A DNA stretch of 64,000 bases from Trebonia sp036501515 (GCA_036501515.1 DASYAD010000032.1:1-64000); one strand, 5' to 3'. Shown: positions 53,755-62,820, counted from the stretch's first letter. The notes: generated by a model from the letters alone, not told the origin. Made by a program: numbers and translations.

Positions 53755-55668
53755 ATGAGCGGCAGACGGCGACGTGACGACGGGTGGGACGACAGTTCCA
53801 GGGATGCGCGCGACGACCGGCGCGACCCCTGGGCCGACAGCAGTGTCGATGAGTGGGCCGACCGGGACGCTGGCCGCGGCGACGACGCCGGCTGGGCGCC
53901 GGAGCAGGCCGATCGCGGAGCCGACGCCGACCGAGGCAGAGGAAGAGCGGGCGCATACGTGAGCAACGGGGCCCCGGCCAAGGCTTATGCGCCCCCTGCG
54001 TTCCCGTCGTTCCAGGTGGCCGACGGAAACGGGAAGAAAGAACGCGGCCAGGCCGCCGGTGCTCCCGCCAACGGTCGCGGCGGCGGTTACGATTCCCCCG
54101 GTTACGGCGACGACCGCTACGGCTCCGCCGCCGGAGGCCGCCGTGGGGGCAACGGCGACGGCTACCAGGACCAGGCATACGGGCAGGAGTCCCGCTACGG
54201 CCAGGATCCCGGCTTCGGGCGCAACGGCCAGGGAGCGGGCAGGCGCGACGCGCCGGCTTACGGAAATGACCAGGACCCGGGCTACGGCGGAGCGGGCCGC
54301 AACATCAATGGCCGTGCTGGTGCCGCTGCCCAGCTGCCAGAATTCACCCCCGTTGATAATGACGATATGGATGACGACGGGCCTTCTGGCACGCCGAGGC
54401 CGATTGGCCGGCTTTCGATTTACACGCTGCACGAAGATAAGATCAAGGAATTTGACTGGCTCGCTGAACGCGCGGCCGAAGGCGTCAGGTCATCGGAACC
54501 CGACACCCTGGTCTATGTCATTCACGTGGTTCCTAAAGCACCGATGCAGCGAATCATGTACGAAATTTACCGGGACAGGGCCGCCTTCCTGAGCCACGAG
54601 CGCCAGCCGCATATCCGGCAGTTCGGGGTGGACCGCGCTTCGTGTGTGCTGGCCACCAACGTCATTGACTTGCGGCTGAAATACGCGAAGGTGGCCTCGC
54701 TCGGCTCGGCTCCCGAGCCGCCGGCGCCGCCGACCGCGCCCGCGCCGCAGGCGAACTGGACACCGCGCTCCGCTGAGACCACGGTGGGCGGCGACCGCTA
54801 CCAGGCGGGCGGTCCCCAGTACCAGCAGGCTGCCCAGTACGAGCCCGCAGCCCAGTACCAGCCGGCAACGCAGTACCAGCCGGCCAGTCAGTACCAGCAG
54901 GCTCCCCAGTACGATCCGGCTCCCCAGTACCAGCCGGCGGCTCAGCGCGAGCCGGCCACGCAGTACCAGCCCACGGCTCAGTACCAGGGTGCCCCGTGGG
55001 AGGGAGAACAGACGGTAGGCCGGGTGCCGGCCGCGAGCTTCACCCCCGCCAAGGAGCAGTACCCGGCGGAGAACCGCCAGTACGCGGCGACTGGCCGGGA
55101 GCACTACCCGACCGTCGCGCAGTATGACAACGGTGGTAATGGAGCGTACGGGGCAAGTAACGGTCAGTATGGCGCGGCTAACGGCTACTCGGCCGACCAG
55201 GGCCACGCGAATGGCGGAAGTTACTCAAGCGCCAACGGCTATCAGAGTTCTAATGGCTACTCAGGCAGCAACGGGTACCAGAGTGCCAATGGTTACTCGA
55301 ACGGGAACGGCTACCAGGGTGCCAATGGTTACTCAGATGCCAATGGTTACCCGAACGGCAACGGCTACCAGGGTAGCGCCGGCTATTCCAACGGCGGCAG
55401 CTATACGAACGGCAGCGGTTACTCCAACGGCAGCGGTTACTCCAACGGCGAAGCCGGCGCCTACGGTGCGGCCAGCGGCTATGCCGGCAGCAACGGTGCT
55501 TCCGCCTACGGGGCGCAGTACACACCGCGCTACCGCGAACTGACCAGCGGCGCTCAGCCGGAGCTCGGCCCCGCAGGCTCCACGGAAACCGGCGGCCGCT
55601 ACGGCGACGGCGGCAGGCAGTCCGCCAGGTCCTCAGACTGGGACCCGCGCCAGCAGGACCAGCGTTAG
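53755..55668 (+). CDS. ABM-domain protein with long repeat-rich flanks
   Basis: 637 residues. A central antibiotic-biosynthesis-monooxygenase-like domain (about 215-310: LSIYTLHEDKIKEFDWLAER, DTLVYVIHVVPKAPMQ, YEIYRDRAAFLSHERQPHI) is flanked by an Asp/Arg/Gly-rich head (1-200) and a tail with at least ten Q-Y-(Q/E/D)-P-A units (355-425) and many N-G-Y repeats (455-575). The tails are aromatic- and polar-rich, the composition of phase-separating or prion-like segments. GGAGCGGAT precedes the ATG. Enzymatic role unproven. Confidence 0.8.
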   Translation: MSGRRRRDDGWDDSSRDARDDRRDPWADSSVDEWADRDAGRGDDAGWAPEQADRGADADRGRGRAGAYVSNGAPAKAYAPPAFPSFQVADGNGKKERGQAAGAPANGRGGGYDSPGYGDDRYGSAAGGRRGGNGDGYQDQAYGQESRYGQDPGFGRNGQGAGRRDAPAYGNDQDPGYGGAGRNINGRAGAAAQLPEFTPVDNDDMDDDGPSGTPRPIGRLSIYTLHEDKIKEFDWLAERAAEGVRSSEPDTLVYVIHVVPKAPMQRIMYEIYRDRAAFLSHERQPHIRQFGVDRASCVLATNVIDLRLKYAKVASLGSAPEPPAPPTAPAPQANWTPRSAETTVGGDRYQAGGPQYQQAAQYEPAAQYQPATQYQPASQYQQAPQYDPAPQYQPAAQREPATQYQPTAQYQGAPWEGEQTVGRVPAASFTPAKEQYPAENRQYAATGREHYPTVAQYDNGGNGAYGASNGQYGAANGYSADQGHANGGSYSSANGYQSSNGYSGSNGYQSANGYSNGNGYQGANGYSDANGYPNGNGYQGSAGYSNGGSYTNGSGYSNGSGYSNGEAGAYGAASGYAGSNGASAYGAQYTPRYRELTSGAQPELGPAGSTETGGRYGDGGRQSARSSDWDPRQQDQR

Positions 55669-55679
55669 GTACGAGCCCG

Positions 55680-56009
55680 ATGACCGTGCCGCGGATCACC
55701 CTGCTTGGCCGCCCGGGCTGTCACCTCTGCGACGACGCACGCGTGGTCATCAGCAGAGTCGCTGGTGACCTCGGGGTGACCTGGGAGGAACGCGACATCA
55801 CGCAGTCCGAGACGGACCTGCGCGAGTACTGGGACAAGATTCCGGTCACACTGGTCGACGGCGTGCAGCACGATTTCTGGCGGGTTTCCGAGGACCGCCT
55901 GCGCCGGGCGCTGCGGTTACCCGGCTGTCCAGCCGGGTTCAGCGGCCGCCGGCCGCCAGGCGCCTGGGGTGCGGACTTTGTGCATTTCTTCACAAACGAC
56001 GTATGGTAG
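55680..56009 (+). CDS. glutaredoxin-like thiol-disulfide protein
   Basis: 109 residues: thioredoxin-fold start ITLLGRPGCHLCDDARVV with a CxxC pair, followed by KIPVTLVDGVQHDFWRVSE. The last ~28 residues (PGCPAGFSGRRPPGAWG...) go beyond the family's usual end and overlap the rex promoter and operator. Conserved just upstream of rex in actinomycetes, so redox-linked. Confidence 0.88.
   Translation: MTVPRITLLGRPGCHLCDDARVVISRVAGDLGVTWEERDITQSETDLREYWDKIPVTLVDGVQHDFWRVSEDRLRRALRLPGCPAGFSGRRPPGAWGADFVHFFTNDVW
55978..55995 (+). promoter_or_regulatory. Rex operator
   Basis: TTGTGCATTTCTTCACAA matches the streptomycete Rex consensus TTGTGAA-N4-TTCACAA with one mismatch. It overlaps the -35 (TTGTGC) of a promoter with TATGGT (56002-56007) 18 bp away, so rex should repress itself when NADH is low. 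The site lies in the end of the glutaredoxin gene. Confidence 0.8.
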
Positions 56010-56104
56010 GTGGGTCGCGCGTTCAGCAACACGTGACTCTGACCAACGCGGGCCGTGCCCTGGCCTGACCCGCCACCGCGCCGAACCGCCCCCGGGAGCG
56101 TCGC

Positions 56105-56839
56105 ATGTCCAGTGCCGCCGAGCTATCCGATACGGATGCCGAGTCTGGCAGCAGTGCGGACAGGCCCTATCCCGGCGGCATTCCCGAGGCGACGGTGGCC
56201 AGGCTTCCTGTGTACCTCCGCGCCCTGTACGCGCTCGCTGAGCGCGGGGTGACCACCGTCGCGAGCGACGAGCTGGCCAGGGCCGCGGGTGTCAACTCGG
56301 CCAAGCTGCGCAAAGACCTCAGCCACCTGGGCTCCTACGGCATCAGGGGCGTCGGCTACGACGTCGAGTACCTGGTGTACCAGGTGTCCCGCGCGCTGGG
56401 GCTGACTCAGCGCTGGCCCGTGGTCATCGTCGGCGCCGGCAACCTCGGCCGTGCCCTCGCGAACTACGGTGGCTTCCTCACCAGGGGATTCCACATCGAG
56501 GCGGTGCTCGACACGGATGCCGCGCTGGTGGGCCGTAAGCTCGGCGGGGTTATCGTCAGGCACGTCAGCGAGCTAGAGTCGCTGGTGACCGAGCACGGTG
56601 TCGCGATCGGTGTGATCGCGGTGCCCGCCGGCCCGGCCCAGGCGATGTGCGACCGGCTGGTCGCGGCTGGTGTGACGAGCATCCTGAACTTCGCGCCGGT
56701 GGTTTTGAATGTGCCTGATGGCGTAGATGTGCGTAAGGTCGACCTATCGATTGAGCTGCAGATTCTCGCCTTCCACGCGCAACGGCGCAATGCCGAGCGT
56801 TTCGGACAGGCGCCTGATCAGGCAGCCGCGGAGGTGTAG
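56105..56839 (+). CDS. rex: redox-sensing transcriptional repressor Rex
   Basis: 244 residues: N-terminal winged helix (ATVARLPVYLRALYALAERG, VNSAKLRKDLSHLGSYG) and NAD(H)-binding Rossmann fold (VVIVGAGNLGRALANYGGF) ending in the domain-swapped helix. Represses respiratory and heme genes until NADH rises. It begins the rex-hem cluster; hemA starts 11 bp after its stop. Confidence 0.96.
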   Translation: MSSAAELSDTDAESGSSADRPYPGGIPEATVARLPVYLRALYALAERGVTTVASDELARAAGVNSAKLRKDLSHLGSYGIRGVGYDVEYLVYQVSRALGLTQRWPVVIVGAGNLGRALANYGGFLTRGFHIEAVLDTDAALVGRKLGGVIVRHVSELESLVTEHGVAIGVIAVPAGPAQAMCDRLVAAGVTSILNFAPVVLNVPDGVDVRKVDLSIELQILAFHAQRRNAERFGQAPDQAAAEV

Positions 56840-56850
56840 GCGGTGCAAGA

Positions 56851-58323
56851 GTGAGCGTCCTCGTTGTCGGCTTGAGCCACAAGAGCGCGCCGGTCTCGGT
56901 TCTTGAGCGGGCTGCGGTCAGCGGTGACACGCTGGACAAGCTGCTGCACGATGTCGCCCGCCTGCCGGACATCGCCGAGACCTTCGTCATCTCCACCTGC
57001 AACCGGGTCGAGGTCTACGCCGAGGTTGACCGTTTCCACGGCGGTGTCGCCGGGGTGTGCGAACTGCTGTCCAGGCACTCGGGTATCCCGGTGCACGAGC
57101 TCACGGGCAGCCTGTACGTGCACTACGAGGACCGCGCGGTGCAGCACCTGCTGGCGGTCTCAAGCGGTCTCGAATCGGTCGTGGTGGGCGAGGACCAGAT
57201 ACTCGGCCAGGTGCGGTCGGCCCTGAAGCGAGCGGGTGACCAGGGAACCCTGGGCCGCACACTGCGTGACCTCGGCCGGCTGGCGCTGCGCACCGGCAAG
57301 CGGGCCCGGGCCGAGACAGGCATCGACCGGCTCGGCCTCAGCCTGGTCAGCGTGGGAATCGACCTTGCCGTGGCTCGTCTCGGCGGTGCGCGGCCCGCGG
57401 ACGGCGGCGCTCTGTCCGGCCTGCACGTCCTCGTCGTCGGGGCGGGAGCGATGAGCGGCCTCGCCGTGGCGACCGCCGCGCGGGCCGACGCGGCGACGGT
57501 GACGGTGGTCAACAGGACCCGGGCGAAGGCGGAACGACTGGCCGCTGGCGTCGTTCGCGACGTCAACCGCGACGTGGCCAGTGCCGTGGCCGACTTTGCC
57601 GACCTTCCCGCCGCCATCGCGGCCGCCGACCTGGTGATCTCCTGCACAGGGGCGGCTGGCCTGGTGATCACCGACGCGGTCATGCGTGAAGTGCTCTCAG
57701 GCCGCCGCCGCGCCGGGCACGATCTGGTGCTGCTCGACCTCGCGATGCCGCGGGACGTCGACCCGGCCGTGGGCGGGCTGCCTGGCGTGAGCGTGATCGA
57801 CATGGAAACGCTGGGCGGCACCGGCACCGGCACCGGCACCGTTGGCGGTGGCGTCGGCGCCGCCGAGGTGGCCGAAGTCCGCGCGATCGTTGAGGAAGAG
57901 TTCGCCGCCTACGGGTCGGCCGTCCGCGCCGCCAGCGTGACGCCGACGGTGGTGGCGCTGCGGGCAAAGGCGGCATCTGTGGTCGATGCGGAACTCGGCA
58001 GGCTAACGGGCCGCCTGGCAGACGAAGGTATGAGCGGGCACGCGCTGGAAGAAATAGCCCAGACCGTCCGCCGGGTGGTAGACAAGCTGTTGCACGCGCC
58101 TACCGTCCGGGTCAAGGAACTCGCATCCTCGCCCGACGGCGAGGAGTACGCGGCCGCGCTGCGGGTCCTGTTCGATCTCGACCCGCGCACGGTCGACGCG
58201 GTGACCCACGCAGAAGTGGAGTCAGCGCTGTCAACAGACCCCTTTTATCCTGACGCGACGGGTTCGACTGAACGTGGGCTAGAGGGCAGGATAAAAAAAG
58301 TCTGTCCGGAGGGGGGCCAGTGA
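56851..58323 (+). CDS. hemA: glutamyl-tRNA reductase
   Basis: 490 residues. First enzyme of C5 heme synthesis: active-site Cys50 in FVISTCNRVEVY, tRNA-binding and GEDQILGQVRSAL region, NADPH site VLVVGAGAMSGLAVATAA, dimer domain at the end. A Gly-Thr repeat (about 326-336) is an expansion of a 6-bp unit. GTG start; the stop overlaps hemC by 4 nt (GTGA). Confidence 0.96.
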   Translation: MSVLVVGLSHKSAPVSVLERAAVSGDTLDKLLHDVARLPDIAETFVISTCNRVEVYAEVDRFHGGVAGVCELLSRHSGIPVHELTGSLYVHYEDRAVQHLLAVSSGLESVVVGEDQILGQVRSALKRAGDQGTLGRTLRDLGRLALRTGKRARAETGIDRLGLSLVSVGIDLAVARLGGARPADGGALSGLHVLVVGAGAMSGLAVATAARADAATVTVVNRTRAKAERLAAGVVRDVNRDVASAVADFADLPAAIAAADLVISCTGAAGLVITDAVMREVLSGRRRAGHDLVLLDLAMPRDVDPAVGGLPGVSVIDMETLGGTGTGTGTVGGGVGAAEVAEVRAIVEEEFAAYGSAVRAASVTPTVVALRAKAASVVDAELGRLTGRLADEGMSGHALEEIAQTVRRVVDKLLHAPTVRVKELASSPDGEEYAAALRVLFDLDPRTVDAVTHAEVESALSTDPFYPDATGSTERGLEGRIKKVCPEGGQ

Positions 58324-59393
58324 CCGCGGAAGCACCGCTGCGCCTGGGCAGCCGGAAGAGCCCGATGGCGATTTCGCAGTCGGGTGACGTGGCCAGGCTC
58401 GTCAGCGAGCGCACGGGCCGCCGGGTGGAGATTGTCGGTGTCACCACACTCGGTGACGTCAGCCGTGAGCAGCTGACCCAGATCGGCGGCACCGGTGTCT
58501 TCGTAAGCGCGCTGCGTGAGTCCCTGCTCAGCGGGTACGTGGACTTCGCCGTGCACTCACTCAAGGACCTGCCGACCGGAGCCGCCCCGGGGATCGCCCT
58601 CGCCGCGGTGCCGCCGCGTGACGACCCGCGCGACGCGCTCGTCGGCCGCGACGGCGCCAAGCTGGCCGACCTGCCAAGCGGGGCGCGGATCGGGACCGGC
58701 TCGCCGCGCCGCGCCGCGCAGATCGCGACGCTGCGGTCCGACATCAGCTGCGTGCCGATCAGGGGAAACGCGAACACCCGGCTGGCGAAGGTGCGCGACG
58801 GCGAGCTTGACGCCGTGGTGCTCGCCTACGCGGGACTGGCCAGGATCGGTCACACGGACCTGGTGAGCGAGATCTTCGAGCCCGATGCCATGGTCCCCGC
58901 ACCAGGCCAGGGCGCGCTCGCGGTCGAGTGCCGCGCCGAGGACGCGGAGCTGGCGGCGCTGCTGGCGACAGTGGACGACCCGGTCACCCGGGCCGCCGTC
59001 ACGGCGGAGCGCAGCCTGCTCGGCGCACTCGAGGCCGGCTGCAGCGCGCCGGTGGGCGCCTACGCGTGCACGTCGGCGGGCACCGGGCGGCTGCGCCTCG
59101 ACGCCGTCGTGCTCGGTATACCTGCAGTTGTCATCCGAGGGGACGACCCCCCGTACCCCCCGGCTGCGCGCCCGATGGCAAAGGCCGCCATCGTGCCGGA
59201 CGCGCGAACTTTCACCCGCGGTGCACTGGACTCGGGGGCAGCCGTCGGGAGAATGGTGATACGGGAGCGTGGTGAGGCGGATCCGGTAGAAGCGGGACGT
59301 CTCGGACGCGAGCTAGCGGCGCGGATGCTGGCGCTTGGCGCCGCGGACCTGATGCGCGTGGAGAAGACCAACGGGAATGATGCGCATGACTGA
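58320..59393 (+). CDS. hemC: hydroxymethylbilane synthase with in-frame insertion
   Basis: 357 residues. Motifs: LGSRKSPMAISQSGDVARL, DFAVHSLKDLPT, IGTGSPRRAAQI, VPAPGQGALAVECR and the cofactor Cys in LEAGCSAPVGAY (about 241). Between DAVVLG and GRMVIRERGEAD about 40 residues (267-306) are absent from typical HemC; much of this is the translated palindromic repeat (59122-59163). It lies in domain 3, which tolerates change. Overlaps hemA and the next gene. Confidence 0.94.
   Translation: MTAEAPLRLGSRKSPMAISQSGDVARLVSERTGRRVEIVGVTTLGDVSREQLTQIGGTGVFVSALRESLLSGYVDFAVHSLKDLPTGAAPGIALAAVPPRDDPRDALVGRDGAKLADLPSGARIGTGSPRRAAQIATLRSDISCVPIRGNANTRLAKVRDGELDAVVLAYAGLARIGHTDLVSEIFEPDAMVPAPGQGALAVECRAEDAELAALLATVDDPVTRAAVTAERSLLGALEAGCSAPVGAYACTSAGTGRLRLDAVVLGIPAVVIRGDDPPYPPAARPMAKAAIVPDARTFTRGALDSGAAVGRMVIRERGEADPVEAGRLGRELAARMLALGAADLMRVEKTNGNDAHD
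59122..59163 (+). repeat. palindromic repeat, copy C, inside hemC
   Basis: CTGCAGTTGTCATCC-GAGGGGACGACCC-CCCGTACCCCCCG matches copy A on its minus strand, including the flanking CTGCAG. It is read in frame as AVVIRGDDPPYPP. A second hairpin (CGATGGC/GCCATCG, 59172-59192) follows. Confidence 0.75.
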
Positions 59394-60951
59394 TATCGAT
59401 GGCTGGGTCGCGTTCGTCGGCGCTGGCCCTGGGGACGACGGGCTACTGACCATGCGCGGCGCCCGGCTGCTTGGCGCCGCCGGCCTGGTGGTCGCCGACG
59501 CCGCGGTCGCTGAGCAGGTAAGTCACCTGGTCGCGGCCGGCGCCACGGTCGCCGAGCCGGGTGACACGGTGATGACGGCCAGGTCACTGGTGCAGGCGGC
59601 CAAGTCGGGCCTGATCGCCGTCCGGCTGTTTCCCGGCGACCCGCTGCTTTCCGGGGCGGCGGCCGAGGTGCAGGCGTGCACCAAGGCGGGGGTCCGGTTC
59701 GAGATCGTGCCAGGCGTGCCCCCGGCCACCGGCGTTCCCGCGTACGCGGGGATCGCGCTGCCAACCGACAGCGCGGGCGAGCTCAGGGTGATCCATGCCA
59801 ATGAGGTGAGCCAGGTCGGCTACGCGCCCGGCACCCTGGTGGTGCTCGGGGCGGAGACGGCGCCGGCTGATCTCGGGAAGATGCTGATCGCGGCCGGCTG
59901 GCCCGACGCGACGCCGTTCGCCATTACCTGGGACGGCACGACTACCGACCAGCAGACCGTGGCCACGACCCTCGGCCGCATCGGGCCCGACCTCAAGGCG
60001 GCCGGCGTGACCGTCGCCACCACCCGCGGCGGCGCGGTCGCCGTGGTGGGCGAGGCGGCGTCGGCGAAGAGCAGGATGTCCTGGTACGAGAACAAGCCGC
60101 TGTTCGGCTGGCGGGTGCTCGTGCCGCGGACCAGGGAGCAGGCGTCTGTCGTCTCCGAACGGCTGCGCGAGTACGGCGCGGTGCCCGAAGAGGTGCCGAC
60201 GATCGCGGTGGAACCGCCGCGTACGCCGCAGCAGATGGAGCGCGCGGTCAAGGGCCTGGTCACCGGCCGGTACCAGTGGGTCGCGTTCACCTCGACCAAC
60301 GCGGTCAAGGCGGTGCGGGAGAAGCTGGAGGAGTACGGCCTCGACGCGCGCGCCTTCGCCGGCGTGAAGGTGGCGTCGGTCGGCGAGCAGACCACGGCGG
60401 CGCTGCTTGACTTCGGCATCAGGGCGGACCTGGTGCCCGAGGGCCAGCAGTCGGCTGAGGGACTGGCCGACGCGTGGCCGCCGTACGACGACATACTCGA
60501 CCCGATCAACCGGGTGCTGCTGCCGCGGGCCGACATCGCGACGGAGACGCTGCTGGCCCGGCTGACCGAGCTGGGCTGGGAAGCGGAGGACGTGACCGCC
60601 TACAGGACCGTGCGGGCGGCGCCGCCGCCCGCTCCGATCCGGGAGGCGATCAAGGGCGGCGGCTTCGACGCGGTGCTGTTCACTTCGTCGTCCACGGTGC
60701 GGAACCTGGTCGGCATCGCGGGCAAGCCGCACGCGGTCACCGTCATCGGGGTGATCGGACCGCAGACCGCGAAGACCGCGACCGAGTTCGGGTTGCGGGT
60801 GGACGTGACGGCGACCAAGGCGTCGGTTACCGCCCTGGTCGATGCGCTGGCTGAGTTCGGCGCGGCCCAGCGCGACGCGGCCATCGCGGCAGGCGAGCCG
60901 CTGCGCAGGCCGAGCGAGCGCCGCCGCGGCGGACGCCGCCGCATCCGTTAG
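59386..60951 (+). CDS. hemD: uroporphyrinogen-III synthase fused to a degenerate C-methyltransferase-like domain
   Basis: 521 residues. The N-terminal ~235 have the tetrapyrrole methylase fold (VAFVGAGPGDDGLLTMRGAR) but the usual RLKGGDPFVFGRG is here RLFPGDPLLSGAA, so methyl transfer may be reduced or lost. The C-terminal ~270 are HemD (RVLVPRTREQASVVSERL, WVAFTSTNAVKAV, VLFTSSSTVRNLV). Such fusions are standard in actinomycetes. The ATG at 59386 has GGGA 9 nt upstream and overlaps hemC. Confidence 0.92.
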   Translation: MTDIDGWVAFVGAGPGDDGLLTMRGARLLGAAGLVVADAAVAEQVSHLVAAGATVAEPGDTVMTARSLVQAAKSGLIAVRLFPGDPLLSGAAAEVQACTKAGVRFEIVPGVPPATGVPAYAGIALPTDSAGELRVIHANEVSQVGYAPGTLVVLGAETAPADLGKMLIAAGWPDATPFAITWDGTTTDQQTVATTLGRIGPDLKAAGVTVATTRGGAVAVVGEAASAKSRMSWYENKPLFGWRVLVPRTREQASVVSERLREYGAVPEEVPTIAVEPPRTPQQMERAVKGLVTGRYQWVAFTSTNAVKAVREKLEEYGLDARAFAGVKVASVGEQTTAALLDFGIRADLVPEGQQSAEGLADAWPPYDDILDPINRVLLPRADIATETLLARLTELGWEAEDVTAYRTVRAAPPPAPIREAIKGGGFDAVLFTSSSTVRNLVGIAGKPHAVTVIGVIGPQTAKTATEFGLRVDVTATKASVTALVDALAEFGAAQRDAAIAAGEPLRRPSERRRGGRRRIR

Positions 60952-60975
60952 GGAGCAGGGCAGGAGAGGGCAGGC

Positions 60976-61959
60976 ATGAACGCTGGGTTTCCTGAGGTCA
61001 GGGCCCGTCGGCTGCGCGGTACCAAAGCGCTGCGGACGATGGTGGCGGAGACGTCCCTGCGCCCGGGCCAGCTCGTGCTGCCCGTGTTCGTCAAGGAAGG
61101 GATCGCCGACCCGCAGCCGATCTCCTCGATGCCCGGGGTGCTGCAGCACACCAGGGAAAGCCTGCGCAAGGCGGCCGCCGAGGCGGTCGAGGCCGGCGTC
61201 GGCGGGATCATCGTGTTCGGCATCCCGGCGGACAAGGACGGCGTCGGCAGCGCCGCCGACGACCCCGACGGCATCTCGCAGGTCGCCATCGCCGACATCA
61301 GGGCGGAAGTGGGCGACGACCTGGTCGTCATGGCCGACCTGTGCCTGTGCGAGTACACCGACCACGGTCACTGCGGCATCGTCACCCCCGCGGGGACGGT
61401 GGACAACGACCCCACCCTCGAGCGCTACGCGGCGGTCGCCGTCGCGCAGGCCACCGCGGGCGCCCACATGGTCGCGCCGAGCGGCATGATGGACGGCCAG
61501 GTCGGTGTGATCAGAAAAGCACTCGACGGCGCCGGCTTCCGTGACGTGCCGGTCTGCGCATACGCGGTGAAGTACGCCTCCGCCTTCTACGGGCCGTTCC
61601 GCGAGGCGGCCGAGGGCGCGCCGAAGTTCGGCGACCGTGCCACCCACCAGCAGGACCCGGCGAACGCCCTCGAAGCGCTGCGCGAGGTCGAGCTCGACCT
61701 GGCCGAGGGCGCGGACATGGTCATGGTGAAGCCCGCGCTCAGCTACCTCGACATCATCCGCCGGGTCGCCGACTCGGTCCATGTCCCTGTCGCCGCGTAC
61801 CAGGTCAGCGGGGAGTACGCGATGCTTGAGGCGGCCGCCGCCAACGGCTGGCTTGACCGCGACAAGGCGATCACGGAGACGCTGACCTCGATCCGCCGGG
61901 CGGGCGCGAGCGTGATCCTGACCTACTGGGCGACCGAGGTTGCCCGCCGCCTGGCCTGA
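60976..61959 (+). CDS. hemB: delta-aminolevulinic acid dehydratase (porphobilinogen synthase)
   Basis: 327 residues. Condenses two aminolevulinates. Active-site lysines in CAYAVKYASAFYG (about 199) and DMVMVKPALSYLD (about 251); a Cys-rich zinc loop ADLCLCEYTDHGHCG. Lies 24 bp after hemD with GGGAGCAGGGCAGGAG-like ribosome site. Part of the rex-hem operon. Confidence 0.96.
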   Translation: MNAGFPEVRARRLRGTKALRTMVAETSLRPGQLVLPVFVKEGIADPQPISSMPGVLQHTRESLRKAAAEAVEAGVGGIIVFGIPADKDGVGSAADDPDGISQVAIADIRAEVGDDLVVMADLCLCEYTDHGHCGIVTPAGTVDNDPTLERYAAVAVAQATAGAHMVAPSGMMDGQVGVIRKALDGAGFRDVPVCAYAVKYASAFYGPFREAAEGAPKFGDRATHQQDPANALEALREVELDLAEGADMVMVKPALSYLDIIRRVADSVHVPVAAYQVSGEYAMLEAAAANGWLDRDKAITETLTSIRRAGASVILTYWATEVARRLA

Positions 61960-61980
61960 GTTCTGCCTGGAGACACAGCT

Positions 61981-62000
61981 GTGACCGTGTTGATGGTCAC
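61981..62000 (+). terminator. weak hairpin after hemB
   Basis: GTGACC (61981-61986) pairs with GGTCAC (61995-62000), 21 bp after the hemB stop and followed by TGTTAT. May reduce readthrough toward the genes behind. Confidence 0.35.
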
Positions 62001-62110
62001 TGTTATCCGAACCGAATGACGTGCCCGGCAGAGGTACGATTTCCGCAATCCCATTACCAGGTCGGCGAACGCCTTGGCTTTCGCCTTCCCCGGCGGGGTT
62101 GGGGCGAAGC

Positions 62111-62818
62111 ATGAGGGATGGGGCGGGCCTGATGGTAGCGATGATGCGGCGACGCGGCCGCCGCTGGGCGGCGCAGCGGCCCCCGGCGCTTGGCCAGGCG
62201 GCCTTTGAGTACGCCGCCCTTGGCTGGCCGGTGTGCCCGGGTGCCAATCCGAGCGGCGGACTGGACAGCATGGGGAGGCCCGAGCCCGGCCGCGCGTGCT
62301 CGTGCGACCGGGTGGGGTGCCCGGACCCGGGCGCTCATCCGGTCTCACCGACCTGGCAGATGCAAGCGACCGTCGACCCCGCGGTCATCGGACAGTGGTG
62401 GGAAGCCCGTCCGGAGGCGAATGTGATCCTCGCCACCGGGCGGGTTTTTGACATCCTGGACGTGCCCGCGGTGGCTGGCGCCACCGCGCTGGCCGCGATG
62501 GCGGCGGCCGGCGTCGAGACGGGCCCGGTCGCCGTGGCGGGCGCGGAGCGCATGCATTTCTACGTACTGACCAGGGGTGCGCCCGACGACGAGGACGAGT
62601 GGTGGTCCTGCGGGCTTGACGCGTCACCCGACCCCGACCTGGCCGGGGCGACCGAAGCGGTGCGCTGGCACTGCCGGGACAGCTACGTGCTCGCGCCGCC
62701 GTCCAGGTACGGCGCCGGCCAGGACGTACGCTGGATCCGCGAACCGGCCGGGCGCCCGCTGCCCGACGGGCTGCGCCTGCTCGAGTACCTGGTAGACGCC
62801 TGTGAGGAAGAAGGCTAG
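62111..62818 (+). CDS. bifunctional DNA primase/polymerase (prim-pol) N-terminal-like protein
   Basis: About 235 residues. The segments AAFEYAALGWPVCPGA, CSCDRVGCPDPGAHPVSPTW, WWEARPEANVILATGRVFD and VLAPPSRYGAGQDVRW match the small prim-pol-like proteins of actinomycetes, which are chromosomal and differ from phage primases. The expected catalytic acids are not complete, so activity is doubtful. Several starts are possible (62111, 62132, 62141). It sits between hemB and hemL, 2 bp before hemL. Confidence 0.8.
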   Translation: MRDGAGLMVAMMRRRGRRWAAQRPPALGQAAFEYAALGWPVCPGANPSGGLDSMGRPEPGRACSCDRVGCPDPGAHPVSPTWQMQATVDPAVIGQWWEARPEANVILATGRVFDILDVPAVAGATALAAMAAAGVETGPVAVAGAERMHFYVLTRGAPDDEDEWWSCGLDASPDPDLAGATEAVRWHCRDSYVLAPPSRYGAGQDVRWIREPAGRPLPDGLRLLEYLVDACEEEG

Positions 62819-62820
62819 CT

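Noticed and set aside
59584..62271. 895-codon open frame on the minus strand across hemD-hemB
   Set aside because: It is antisense to clear heme genes, composed of Arg/Gly/His/Asp-rich sequence without domains; long antisense frames are common in high-GC DNA.
62111..62818. Plasmid or phage primase gene
   Set aside because: It lies inside a heme operon as in other actinomycetes and lacks the helicase part; no mobile-element genes surround it.
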